From Microplitis mediator (Eukaryota > Arthropoda > Insecta > Hymenoptera > Braconidae): a stretch of DNA of 64,000 bases. Within the stretch, counting starts at the first letter, position 1. Each line of letters starts with the position of its first letter. Location of the stretch: contig NC_079976.1 of NCBI RefSeq assembly GCF_029852145.1, positions 5,146,001 through 5,210,000 of the forward strand, written 5' to 3'. Below the pieces are notes generated by a model. That model was given only the letters and a program-made list of their open reading frames with translations. It was not told where the DNA came from and ran no database searches. Position numbers and translations under genes: made by a program. Of the stretch, positions 12,901 through 25,336 are shown one piece after another.

Positions 12901-13429
12901 GGACATTTAGTTAATAACTAAACTTTTACCATATTGTTAGCAGGAATGGCACTTCATATACATGCTATAGAGAGCTATATTTTACAACATGCATGTAAAA
13001 AAATTTAATGTTTATTAGATGATCTCACAGTATCAAATTTTTAGGTAATTTGGTCATTTTCCTTAAAAAATTCCCTGCGTGTACTCGATCACAAAACTAC
13101 AGAAGTAGTCCCATTTACTTACATATTTTACTTATGTTTCTATAGATGTATATTGAGTCAACAACAGAGTAGAACAATTTCAATTTCTGCAATCGAAAAT
13201 TTAAATTTTGACAAACATTTACCCGAAGATGCGGTCGTATTTCGTGTCCAGTACACTTTCGAACAGTTATGGTCTATATTCTCAACAAAAACAAATTTTT
13301 TTCTATAAATATAAAAGAAAGTGGCTTCGAACAAATATCTGATCTGTACGGAAATTTGATAAAAATTTCATTTTTATTTTTCTACCAGGTTTTGAAAGTA
13401 TTCTGTCTTACCCCCACTATTCCGCCTTG
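9984..13429. other. AT-rich stretch without recognised gene
   Basis: No domain-bearing frame. The patches at 10370-10620 and 10950-11160 are closer to 45% GC and give 60-97 codon frames on the minus strand. Neither shows a family signature, nor a convincing acceptor-donor pair. They could be regulatory sequence or untranslated exons. Confidence 0.5.
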
Positions 13430-14166
13430 TCTTACAAAGAAAAAAAAGGTTCCTTGACGTAAAAAATTTTTACTCACTCCAAGAAAATTTTTACTTCACC
13501 CAAGAAATTTTTTGCGTTACAAATTGAAAACAAAAATTATCTTGGAGCAAGAAAAAATTTTTTGAGGCGAGAAAAAAATTCTGGAGCCGGGAAATTTTTT
13601 CTTGTCCTACACTGTTAGAAGTATTTATTTGAGCCAAATAAATATTTGTTAATAGTTAATAAATGATTTATTAAATTAGATTTATTTGGGCCAAATAAGC
13701 CATTTCTTAATAGTTAATAAATGGCTTATTTGAATAGAAAGAAATGACACGTGATGTTAATTAAGTAAGGTTATGACAAATATTTTATAGGACTGTTTAA
13801 TTTTATTTTTTTAAAGAAAATAATACACACAATTAATGTTAATTGAAGATAAAAATTATTATACAAAAGATATAAAAAAAATGAAATTTTATAATAAATT
13901 TTTACTAACAATCACACTCATTCCATTCAAAATTATAACCTGAACTTCATGTGTCATTTCTTTCTATTCAAATAAGCCATTTATTAACTATTAAGAAATG
14001 GCTTATTTGGCTCAAATAAATCTCATTTAATAAATCATTTATTAACTATTAATAAATCTTATTTGGCTCAAATAAATACTTCTAACAGTGTAGAAAAATT
14101 TTTGTTTTCAATTCAAAATGCAAAATATTTCTTGCGCCAAAAAATCCTTTTTTTTTCTGTGTACTA
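13430..14166. mobile_element. MITE, CACAGAAAAAAAG family (copy 2), interrupted
   Basis: The right end, TTGCGCCAAAAAATCC with T-run and CTGTGTACTA, matches the right end of the copy at 3551-3784. The left end is more diverged but keeps AAAGAAAAAAAAGGTTCCTTG and the TTTCTTG / CAAGAAA words. A separate TA-flanked element (13610-14090) splits it near its middle. Confidence 0.6.
13610..14090. mobile_element. Nested MITE with about 150-bp inverted arms
   Basis: Starts CACTGTTAGAAGTATTTATT and ends with its complement AATAAATACTTCTAACAGTG, with TA on both sides. The arms match almost base for base for about 150 bp, through GAGCCAAATAA, TTAATAGTTAATAAATG and GAATAGAAAGAAATGACAC. Such similarity suggests a fairly recent insertion or repair. 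It is inserted in the element at 13430-14166. Confidence 0.85.
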
Positions 14167-15339
14167 AAAAATTTCTAATACTGAGTATAAAATAAATTTT
14201 ACCCTAAAAATAAAAATGACAGTCTAAGTTTGAAATATGTTTATTTTATGAATATATCTCTATAACTCTTGTGAAGAACTATCACTTTCTTCGAAAGTGC
14301 AACGAAATAAGTACCCCCTAAAGGGTATAATATTTTTTCAGCAAAAACCTGAAATTTCAGTCGAATAGAAGCATCTTGCGTTTGTTTACATACTTTTTTC
14401 AATTTTTTTTATGCATAAAAATTGACAGCTCTTCAATTCATTCCTTCCAGCGTCAGCAATTTAATTCGGAAATCACACAGATAAATGAATCGCGTGCACA
14501 TGATTACTAGTTACTTCTTTCTTTTTTTTCTCATATTTATTTTTGATTTTGGTCAGGTGGTCAATCATTTGTTCGAAAAGAAAGAGAATTTCCGAATTAT
14601 AAAATTTAAAACCAATCAAAAAGTCTTCAATCTTCTCTTTGTCCTTAGGCTTTTCCATATCATTCATAATAACAAAAAAAATTATTCACACAAATTTGAA
14701 TATTTTTTGTTAAATTTAAACAAAAACAAGATTTTGACTGAACGTTATGATAATTTTTTTTCAATTAATTATTAATTTAATGAATTTCCAAATCTTACAA
14801 TTCGAATTCCTTCGAAAAATCTCTCATAATTTTTCAAAAATTCGGTTTTTCGATTTCAAGTGATCAGTTTTCGTCATATATTTTATTATAAATAATTAAC
14901 TGTACATTCAAATATATCCAAGTTGGAATTGAGTGAAGTAAAATATTAAAAAAAAAAATATTTCGAGTTGTATCGAGTTTACTGTGGTTCCCTCCCGGCG
15001 TGCAACGGACGCATTAGTTCGCGTCGCTCCTGCTGGGCGCAAATTAGCGCTGCGAAGAGGACTTACAAAGACAAGATCAGTACAATAAAGAATAAAGAAG
15101 AAAGAGATGAAAGTTTAGTGGATGTGATAAAGAAAGAAAGTGCCTTGAAGGGCTGGTGTAGGGTTTAATACTAAAGTTGTATATTGCCGCGTCGAGCACA
15201 CAAGTATAAAGTCTGTAACGCTTGTGATGAAGAGGACCATCATCAGTAAAAGAACCAGGGTGTACGGAGATATGGAAAATAAAGCGAATGCTGCGATGAA
15301 CGACCGCAATCAACGCAACACCGACCCAGCGAAAATTGC
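14167..15339. other. Non-genic stretch with GC-richer island at 14980-15340
   Basis: The island reads GC-rich on both strands, with short overlapping frames on each. The longest plus-strand frame there (14968-15168) is basic and matches no family I know. It could be an untranslated exon or a control element. No splice pair is convincing. Confidence 0.45.
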
Positions 15340-15381
15340 TTGGAATACACCCGGAATATATTAACTACACGGGTGTTCCAA
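15340..15381. repeat. Short hairpin, TTGGAATACACCCG stem
   Basis: TTGGAATACACCCG and CGGGTGTTCCAA form a 12-13 bp stem with one unpaired base and a loop of about 16 nt. It sits at the 3' edge of the GC-richer island. Function unknown. Confidence 0.5.
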
Positions 15382-15507
15382 CATTTCTAACTTATTCCTT
15401 ATACGCTACTACTCCACCATAAGGTTAAAGGCCGGAGTTTTAATTTTCCTACTCTAGTTTGTCATTTCAAAATTACGTCATATTTATGACAACTCAATTT
15501 AGCCCAC

Positions 15508-15682
15508 GTCTGATGTTTGAATTTTTTTTCAAACCATAAATTATAAAAAAAAAAATATTTCAAAAAATTGCACCTATAGATTTTTGAATTTTCTACATGT
15601 GCATTTTTTTAGTTTTTTTTTTTGCAATTGATTTGTTAAAAAAAAAATCCAAAAATTTTTAATTGTCTTTTAACTTCTAGAT
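15508..15682. mobile_element. Diverged MITE, CTACATGTGCAT family (copy 3)
   Basis: Shares AACCATAAATTATAAAAAA, a CACCTATAGATTTTTGAAT segment, CTACATGTGCATTTTTTTAG and a terminal CTTTTAACTTCTAGATC with the element at 1911-2108. The left inverted end is eroded, so borders are approximate. Confidence 0.5.
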
Positions 15683-17085
15683 CCCTCATATTTGGTTTAT
15701 TATATTTTGAATTTATCTAGAATATTTATCTTCTGAGAACCTGGGGTAAATTGAGACAACGTACGGCCAAAATTTTTTAATTATGACGATTATTTATAAT
15801 TGGGAGTATAAAATTATTGGAGTAATAAAAAATTTAATTAATAACCACAGTTTGAATAAACATAAAAGTTTTCGTATAAATTTGAGAATTAACAAATAAT
15901 TAAAAAAATAAATATAAAAATAAAATGTATGTTAAAAATCAAAGTTGTCAGCAGTTTTGGTTAATTTATTATTTAAAAACTCTCATAAACGAATTAAGTT
16001 AACGTCTTTAACTGTAAAATTTACTGCTGGCTTTCAGCTCATTACAGTGACGTATAGCCGACGTGGTTAAATGCTTCTGGTTACTCACCAATTTGGTCTT
16101 TTATTTGGTTAACCCCCGGTGGGATTTTTACGAGTCCTCGAAATCAATGGCTCATGAAAAAGTGACAAATTTGTTGTTATTGCAACAATTTAAATAAATA
16201 AATAAATTTATTAAATAATCATCCATATTAATTAGTACCGGATAATAAATTTGTTGTAAAAAAAAATATATTAAATTCATTGGAATAATAAAATTTTGAT
16301 TACTTAATAATATATAAATTTATTTATCGTATTATTAAAGGAAAAAAAGTAAAAAAAATATATAAATTATCTGAAATATACAATTGGTTTTGTCGGCAAT
16401 TTAATTTTCATTACGCCCCGTGGAGTATCTTGATCTTGTTTGTTAATTTATCGAACCAAGAATCTTATAAGAGTGATTCAACCGCCCCCGATCGTCTAAA
16501 GTTAAGTACTTGTATATAACCTCATATGTATTCTCACAGTCCCATTAAACAGCAGGTATCGAATCATTTCGATGGTTTAATTGAGCCGTAGAATAAAGTC
16601 CACGGAGAATAAGGCTTTATGATACATACTTATATATTTTTTTATCCTTTCTTATATTTATATCCATTTCTATTTTATTACGTCATTTAGATTTTTTTAG
16701 TTTTTCTTTTTTTACAATCTTAGGGAACTGAAAAGAAGTGAGATAATTGGATGACTATATATAGTCCCAATCATAAGTCACTACAATTTTATAGTGTAGT
16801 TAATTTGGGCTTTTATTTCATTATTTTAATTGTTTGAGAAAATTGCGTGTGGGAAATATGTTTTTATAAGTAGAAAAGAAAGTTGAAAACATTTCACCAG
16901 TTTCCGATCAAAATTTTGGGCGTTATTATAGAGTACGATATATTCCATATGTGTAAAATTATATATATACATTTTTGAACCAATTGTATTTTTGGAGTCT
17001 ACTCGAGTAATGACTACAGAAAACTGATAAATTTTTATTGTTTTTCAAAGGGTTTAAATTTTTCAAAATCACGTAAAAAAAAAAT
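15683..17085. other. AT-rich stretch without recognised gene
   Basis: No supported gene. The patches at 16030-16150 and 16430-16620 are a little richer in GC and have no coding signature. Confidence 0.55.
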
Positions 17086-17303
17086 GATACTGAATTTCGC
17101 CGATGTCTACTAACTTTTAAATTCTTAAAAAATGATAAATTATAAAAAAAAAATTTCGCGCTTGAGGTGTGCAAAATACTTTAAATAATTGCACTTATAG
17201 ATTTTTTAATTTCCTACATGTGCATTTTTTTAGTTTTTTTTTTTTTTGTAATTAATTAGTCAAAAAAAAAATTCAAAAATTATTAATTATCTGCTAACTT
17301 CAA
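17086..17303. mobile_element. Diverged MITE, CTACATGTGCAT family (copy 4)
   Basis: Left ACTGAATTTCGCCGATGTC and right CTGCTAACTTCAAT are eroded forms of the family ends. The interior has CTACATGTGCATTTTTTTAG and long T/A runs, as in the other copies. Confidence 0.5.
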
Positions 17304-17859
17304 TTTCAAAAAAAAAATTATGCTCCGTAGAAAACTTGAAATCAGATTGTGTTTGATAAATATCAAAATTTATATTAAATATCAAAGCTGCAGTTGAGAT
17401 CATTTCAAAAAGTTCAAAAAAATAAAAACCTTTAGGAGGTAGATTTTGAAAATTTATTTAAAAATTAAAAAATTAAATATAAAGAACCGCATTGAAGAAT
17501 TTTTCACTATTAAACTTTCTTTAGTTGAAGAAAAAAAATAGCAATAAATTTCTTGAATCATCAATGATTCATCAGTAAAGAAACGACTAAATCCATAAAA
17601 CAAAAAAGGCATCAACAATTTTAAAAGTAAAAAAAAACCATAAACGTAATTTCCCAATAAATATCTCGAAATATCAGCATGTCCATCATGACGGTCCGTA
17701 ACGAATAAATCTCGCTTACAAAAAAGGCTTTCCACAATTTTCTAAATGCAATGACTCTTGATCAGCAATCGTCAATCGTTTATTTTTATATTTTTAAAAG
17801 TTTTTTCTCAAACAAAAAATAAATTTAAAAAATTTTTTTTATACATCTCGATCGTACAA

Positions 17860-18010
17860 ACAGGAAGATCGTAAACGGCTGCACTGGCTCTCGAACACAG
17901 GCCGCAACGAGCGATCCCGGTTCGGCCAGTGCCCCATTACCGTCAACGGGCACTCCCGTTCACAAGAGAGACGCCATAAAGCCATAAACAGGGCGGCCTG
18001 TTAGTCGATA
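17860..18010 (+). other. GC-rich island with an open frame, possible exon
   Basis: A sharp GC-rich block inside AT-rich sequence. A CAAACAG that could serve as an acceptor (ending at 17862) is followed by an open plus-strand frame that runs to a TAG at about 18001-18003. It starts Glu-Asp-Arg-Lys-Arg-Leu-His-Trp-Leu. The polypyrimidine tract is poor and the peptide matches no family I know. A conserved non-coding element is equally likely. Confidence 0.25.
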
Positions 18011-20623
18011 CCTGTTAGCATTCGGTCAACCGGCATCACCATCCTCATGAGTCCTCTTTTGCCTTCATGGATTTAACTTAACGATCATATCTCGATGAGT
18101 CTTCATACGAGAGACTCATCATCAAAATCTCAAATTTACCACAAAAAAAACCAAAAAAAAAAATTACATACACAAATTCAGGCGGTGACTTCTTATGTAC
18201 GCCCACGTTATGCCGATACATAAAAATCGAGGAAGGAAACGACATCACCGTTGACTCGATCATCTTCGCCGGCTACTATCATTGATAATAAAAATGTGGT
18301 AACGATGTCCTCAACACATCGTGGCTGCCTCATAAATAAACCAAAATTATCCATACCAATTTTATATTTTTTTAAAATCGTTATCGGTTTCTTTGTACAT
18401 ATCGACATATATTTTTAGGTTTATTTTCAAACATCACTATACTGTATTTGTATAAAATTTAAAAAAAGTTTATTAGATTCAAGAGAAATTTTTTTTACGG
18501 CTAAAAAAAATAAAAAAATATTTTTTTTTCTGATTGGAATGGAAGTAAAAGTATGGTAGTAATTATTCGTTAATGAATATATGTATTACGTTTTCTTCGT
18601 TTTCCCTTTACTTATTTATCGTGTGTCCCGGTTCTTCAAGGGCTTATATTTATATATATGTCCGAGCTGGTGCAGAGGAGGCCATCCGGCATCTGCACGA
18701 CAGGACGTGGCACTTTGTGCGTGAATGCAATCACGCAGATAGTATCGCATGAATGAGAGACATGTAAGATAGTGAGAAATAAATGAGTTTAAATAAATAA
18801 TATAAATAGTTTATTTGTTAAGTGTAAAAAAAAATATGAGTATGGAGATAATTAGTGAAAAAAAAAAAAAAAAATAAGATTTTAAGTGGATTTTAGTTTA
18901 GAGTTTTGTTGCATTAAATTTTCATGAGTGCCGTAAATAATTTAATCTATTCGTTGAACGGCGAAAAAATATCTCGTCGATAATCGTTCGGTCTTTCAAA
19001 GAAGATTCTGTTGCCCGCGGGTGCACTCCTACGCATTACAGAAATAGGGTTACGACCGTTATAATAATTTAAACTTATTTTTGTGGCTTTTTCGTAGCTC
19101 TAGGACAGAATATGTATATTATAAGGTTATTTTATAACAAAATCCCACGAAATATATTATTTAATAGCTGAATAACATTAACAATAATAATCTTATTATA
19201 TTTGTTTCTCAGTAATTGGGGAAGGATTCTTTAATAAGGGAAGATTATTCAAAAAATTACGTGATTGGATGAAGGATTTTGTAGATAGAAAAAAATATTT
19301 TCAAAAATTATTAAAAATTGACTTTGATTTTTATGAATTAAACATAATATCTAATTTGTTTCTACTTAATAATTAAAATAAATAATTTATTCTATTCATA
19401 ATTATTCGGGATCACACGCCTGTCAATTTTGAAGTCCAATTTTGATTCAAAATTTTAAAAATAGTCTATTATACTAATAGCAAGTTATTAATTCAGCATA
19501 GATAATTATCCTCTTATTTTTTAGTGTAAAAAATATAAACGTAATTTTTTTTTTTTTAATTTATTTATTTTTTTATATACTTTTTGAAAAAAATTACTGC
19601 AATGATCGATAACATAAACATTAATTAAATTTCAATGAAAAACTAGTGAAATATCGTTTTTTTGGACTTTTAATTTTTTTCATAAATCCGCCGTAAAATA
19701 AAACAATTTCAAAAAAAAAACATTCAAAAATATTGATTTCTCGATTTTTTATGGCCAAAAATGTAGTTGACCCCACTTCCAAACAATTACTTTTTTTTTT
19801 TAAGCGGTAAATTCAAAAAAATATAATTATCAAAAATAAATATTTTTACAAAATTGGTCACTGTACGGTCTGTAACCTCGAATTACTCTATTGTATTTAA
19901 ATATAATTTCAGAATATTAATTACAATACAAGTATATAAAAATATGAAATTCCACCCACGACAAAAAAAGATATTTCAGTCAAACAAATAAATTCTCAAA
20001 TTAAATTTCATACCGCGTGGATTATTGAGACTCACATGCGACCTCCACCAGGAAGTTAACATTTAAATTATCATCCTTCTCTTTCCAACAATTTACGAGC
20101 TCACCTTGTCAACCTGAATCTCAATAACCTCAGCAATTCAATGATAAATAAAAATGACCTCACTTAATATCAAACTCCAATTCGTCTTCTCTCTCCTTAT
20201 CATAAAAATACTCCGTAGATTTATTTTCAAAAAAATCATAATCCTTTGAATTTTTATCTCTCATATGGGACATCGCAAACTTCAAATACATGGTATATAT
20301 CTACAAACATACTCATTCTCTGCTTCTCTTACGTACATATATTTCTTGATGTTACATAGTTAATAGCCGGTCATTAATCACCGGGTGTCTACACGCAAAA
20401 TATAAATGCGTTTTCTATTAATTCCTTCCGTTTGGCGTAAGCAACCATCACAAGAATGTCTATGTAATAAACATGACGCTCATCATGATCATGATCATCA
20501 TCATCATCATAAAACACAGCTTATAACTAACAACCATTAATAAATAAATAAATATAAATTAATTCTTTTACCTGGCGTCCAACAGCCGCGCTCATATGTG
20601 CACGTAAAAGTACTTACATAATA

Positions 20624-20626
<3 letters not shown>
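18011..20626. other. AT-rich stretch without recognised gene
   Basis: Minus-strand frames at 18078-18408 are short and have no features of a known family. A GC-richer patch is at 18650-18740. The remainder is poly-A/T-rich. Confidence 0.5.

Positions 20627-20657
<31 letters not shown>
20627..20657. repeat. (TA)n microsatellite
   Basis: Pure TA dinucleotides that run straight into the left end of the telescoped element at 20658. This is consistent with insertion at a TA. Confidence 0.8.
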
Positions 20658-20659
<2 letters not shown>

Positions 20660-20744
20660 CCTAGAGTAAAATGAGACACCATTTTTGAGATAAAAAATTA
20701 CAAGTTTTTTGTTTAAAAATAGCCAGTTACAATTGTAGAAAACA

Positions 20745-21452
20745 ATAGGGTAAGTTGATCAGCTCAGATCTGCGGTCACTTTAAAATTGTCAGCCAATTT
20801 TTTTTTCTTTTGAAACGTTTACTCCCGGGTCAAAAATAAAACTTGATTTAGACTTGGTTTACTAAGTCAAAATTTGGAGCCGTTTTTCACAAGACAAACT
20901 CGACTTTTTTTACGGAGGTATGAAATATATTAAGTTTTCGCCTTGGTTTAGACTTAACTGGCTTACTTAGTCACGATTTAAAACGAAAAAGTTGAAATCA
21001 AGTCGAAATTGACTTGATGTAAACTTATTCGACTTAAATTATAAGTCGAAAAAGTCAGAACTAAGGTGAAATAATTTTTATATATTAAGGCGAAAGTAAA
21101 GCGAGTAAATGACTTTTTTTCGACTTGGTTTAGCAAGTCAAAAGTAATGTGAATGACTATCGTGCTCAAAGTAAAGACGAATAAGTTGAAACTAAGATGA
21201 AAAAAGTTCAAAAAGTGGAAAAAAATTAAATTTAAGTCGAAAAAGTCGAGATCTTATCAAAAAATCGCCGGCAAATCGATAACTTCAAAATAAAATAAGG
21301 CAAAGCGAGCCTGAATCAAGTTTTATTTTTGACCCGGGCTATCGGAATGATTCTCTTGAAAACTGGAAAAAGCTGACTCTGAGGTAAAATGGATCATGGT
21401 TACAAAAAAATTTTAATTTGCCGCATTGTCCGGGCTGACCAACTTGCCCTAT
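20745..21452. mobile_element. Middle layer of the telescoped element
   Basis: ATAGGGTAAGTTGATCAGC on the left corresponds to the reverse complement of GGGCTGACCAACTTGCCCTAT on the right. The GGGCAAGTTGG word also appears in the ends of the element at 23955-25336, so these may be one family. Confidence 0.6.
20824..21338. mobile_element. Inner layer of the telescoped element
   Basis: CCCGGGTCAAAAATAAAACT and TTGATT on the left match the reverse complement of AATCAAGTTTTATTTTTGAC and CCGGG on the right, nearly perfectly. The core is built of AAGTCGAAAAAGTC and GACTTGGTTTA words in both orientations. Confidence 0.75.
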
Positions 21453-21523
21453 GCATTTTTTCTAACCGTAATTTAGCTACAGGTACCTAAAAAAAATATG
21501 GTATCTTATTTTACCCCGGGTTT

Positions 21524-22379
21524 CTCTTCACAAAGAAAGTGTATCATCTTTTGGATCAAGTAGCCATGGACATTATTGAATAAACATATTTCCTGTGCGC
21601 ACATATTTTATTATAATATCATCCAAGGACATGACAAATGACCTTGAAAATCTTTACCTTCTATGCACACAAAGTTATTATTTGCGCTCGAAATAAATTA
21701 CACAAGCGGCGCCTTTGAATCCCTCATTCTGTATACATATAGGGTACAAAGAAAAAAAAATATATAATTATATAAGTGTTATCAAAAAAGGTACAAGCAA
21801 TCGATCGAGGATCGAGAATTATCGATAGGATGCGCGGTAAAAGTGCACGCACCCCGATCGGGCACCTGGTGAGGCAGGTGACTCTTTTTTAAAATAGCTA
21901 CCGTACACTTTTTTTCGACTTCTCTTTCTTCTTCATTTAACGGACGTGAATCCAGTGACTGTCTTACTTTAGCTGGTTATACCTGGTTAATCTGTCTGTC
22001 TATCTATTTATCGTATCTCAATCCTTAATCCTTTGTGTCCCTTAATAAATATTTAAGCGAAGGTGTGCGCTAATCAACATCGTTTTCTACGCACTAATGA
22101 TCCTTTAATTGTGACGCGTCACTTAAACTTTAGATTTTATATTTAAATTTCATTTAATTGGCGACATTGTTGTTAATTTATTGGCGGATGTTGTGCAAAT
22201 GAATAACTGATTGGATGCCCTTTTATTTTTTCTTTTGTTTCCTTCTCAGAGATTAAGATTAAATCGAACATTTAAATTAGTTTGATTTTAAAAATAATTC
22301 GCGCGTTTTTTTCTTTTTTTTGTCATATGGAGTAAAGGATAAATAATTGTAGACCGTTATCGATAAAGAATCGCGACAG
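21524..22379. other. Non-genic stretch
   Basis: Nothing coding recognised. A mild GC-rich patch at 21800-21980 contains CGATCGAGGATCGAG palindromic words. Confidence 0.5.
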
Positions 22380-22760
22380 TACGCGTTGGAATGATACGAG
22401 CGGTTTCTCAGAGCAGAGGGGGAAGGAAAATTATTCTCGATAAAGTGTGTTATGTTGAGTGTTTGATGGTGGATTCAGGAGTAGAGGATATCAGAGAGCG
22501 GAGGAGAGTATAATAAGGAAGGAAAGACACTAACTGGGAATAAACCGAGTGCAGGAGAATGAGAAGAGAGCGAGATGAGGTGAGGTGATGCTGAGTGTAA
22601 TGCAATGTAAGGAAAGGAAAGCAAGTAGTATTGGTCTTTGTGGAAGGAAGAAGTATGCTTGCGGTCGTTTAGTTAAGAGAGATCAAAGGCACAGACCGGC
22701 AATAATTATAGAAATATGCACGTTGATGGTACACTGCGGTAAGTACGACGACAAGCGGTA
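22380..22760 (+). other. Candidate 5' exon with two consensus splice donors
   Basis: A purine-rich, GC-richer block (GAG/AGG words) unlike its surroundings. It ends in two perfect GTAAGT donors, at 22739 and 22758, each preceded by GCG. An ATG 22 nt before the first donor reads Met-His-Val-Asp-Gly-Thr-Leu before splicing. This looks like the promoter-proximal exon of a plus-strand gene whose next exon I could not find. Purine-rich simple sequence with chance donors is the alternative. Confidence 0.3.
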
Positions 22761-22947
22761 AGTGTTGGAAAGGGGGTGGGATTTGTCGGCAAATGTTTCA
22801 CACTCGAATTCCCTCATTTAACTTCAATATTTACCTGGAAATCTGATCGTCATACCACTGATACAGTTAACCGTTTAATTTTAATACTTATCATAAATTT
22901 AAATAAACATATTTTTCGGCGGTAACTTTTTTTTTTTATTTTTATTA

Positions 22948-23159
22948 TTAAGGGGATACGCTACCGGACTTCTTTCGTAGAGTAAATGATAATTTTAAAA
23001 CAATTTTTCTTGGAGACGAATTAGAATTTTTGAAAATACGAATAAATTTCTAGCCTTCTATTAAGGTATCAAAAAACGCTAAAGACTCTCTATTTTAGGT
23101 TTCCAGTGTTTGTCCGCGAATTAAATTTAATTGGAAATCGGTTGCCGTTACCCCTTAAA
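22948..23159. mobile_element. MITE with TTAAGGGG ends
   Basis: Left TTAAGGGGATACGCTACCGG pairs with the reverse complement of CGGTTGCCGTTACCCCTTAA on the right, with a few mismatches. The interior is 170 bp and non-coding. A single copy in this window. Confidence 0.5.
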
Positions 23160-23954
23160 TCTTATTTATTTTTAAATTTGAAAACATATGAGCGATTATT
23201 TAGTTTTATTTATTTTGCCAAATCTATAGTTGGTATGAAAAAAAAAATTTGAAAAACGGTTGACCCTGCGGGAAAATCCTAAAACATTCCGCTGTTTTCG
23301 AGCTCAGAGAGCTGAGTCTAGATTTTCGATCGATTTTCGCTGGATTTTTCGAGGTCTCGGGGGTATCAGACAAGTCTTCTGGAAGAATGCTAGGAAACAG
23401 AAGTCAAGGGAAGAAATTTTCATAGCGGGAAGTTCAAAAAATTATAGATAAACGGGGAAAATTCGTATGCATTGAGTATGGGGGTCGGTTTATTGCGCAT
23501 AGGAGCAGTGCCCATAATGAATAAGGAATATAAAAAGTATATCAAATATATCATATATAAATTACAAAAGATGTAATTTAACTACTTATTTATAAGTAAT
23601 GAAAAAAAATATAAAGCTCGGGATAATAAAAATTAAAATAAGATGAACAAGCATCGAATGACCTACATATGTCTTTTGGACGGAGTAGTAGACGGCGCTT
23701 GGACAACAATTATATATTTGGCGGATACGTGAGCGGCGAGGAAGTTATGTTATGTTATAAGTAAAGTGAAATGCAGTGATATTAATTCTGGGTTCACCCA
23801 AACCAACTGTCTTGTGATAAATGCGCGACATATGACGCGATTGTATGAAATTTCGCGAAGTTATTCGCTTTCAAATGTATGTATCACTAGCCAATGTTTT
23901 GTAATAAACATATACTTATATACTATCTGTTCAAAAATATTTATTTTCCATGCC
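23160..23954. other. Non-genic stretch
   Basis: The frame at 23260-23451 is a chance frame that starts just after an A-run and has no domain. No other candidate. Confidence 0.5.
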
Positions 23955-24051
23955 AAAGAAAGGGTGGGCCAACTTGGCCACCTTAGGCATGCGACTAAAA
24001 TTTCCTATAGAAAAAAACTTTTTCAAGTAATAATTTTTTATTTTTTTTCTA

Positions 24052-25211
<1,160 letters not shown>

Positions 25212-25336
25212 TACTACGAAAATTTGAAACAAAACGAAACTACGGGGTAAAATGAACTACAGAAAAATCAAGTTTTTTTTCGATCAAAATTTATGAGTGA
25301 CGGCACAACCCGGTGGCCAACTTGCCCCACTTTCTA

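Larger units (their letters stand above)
20658..21523. mobile_element. Outer layer of a telescoped inverted-repeat element
   Basis: Left AACCTAGAGTAAAATGAGAC followed by ACCAT pairs with the reverse complement of ATGGTATCTTATTTTACCCC plus GGGTTT on the right. Inside lie two further, smaller inverted-repeat layers (20745-21452 and 20824-21338). No coding frame. Confidence 0.65.
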
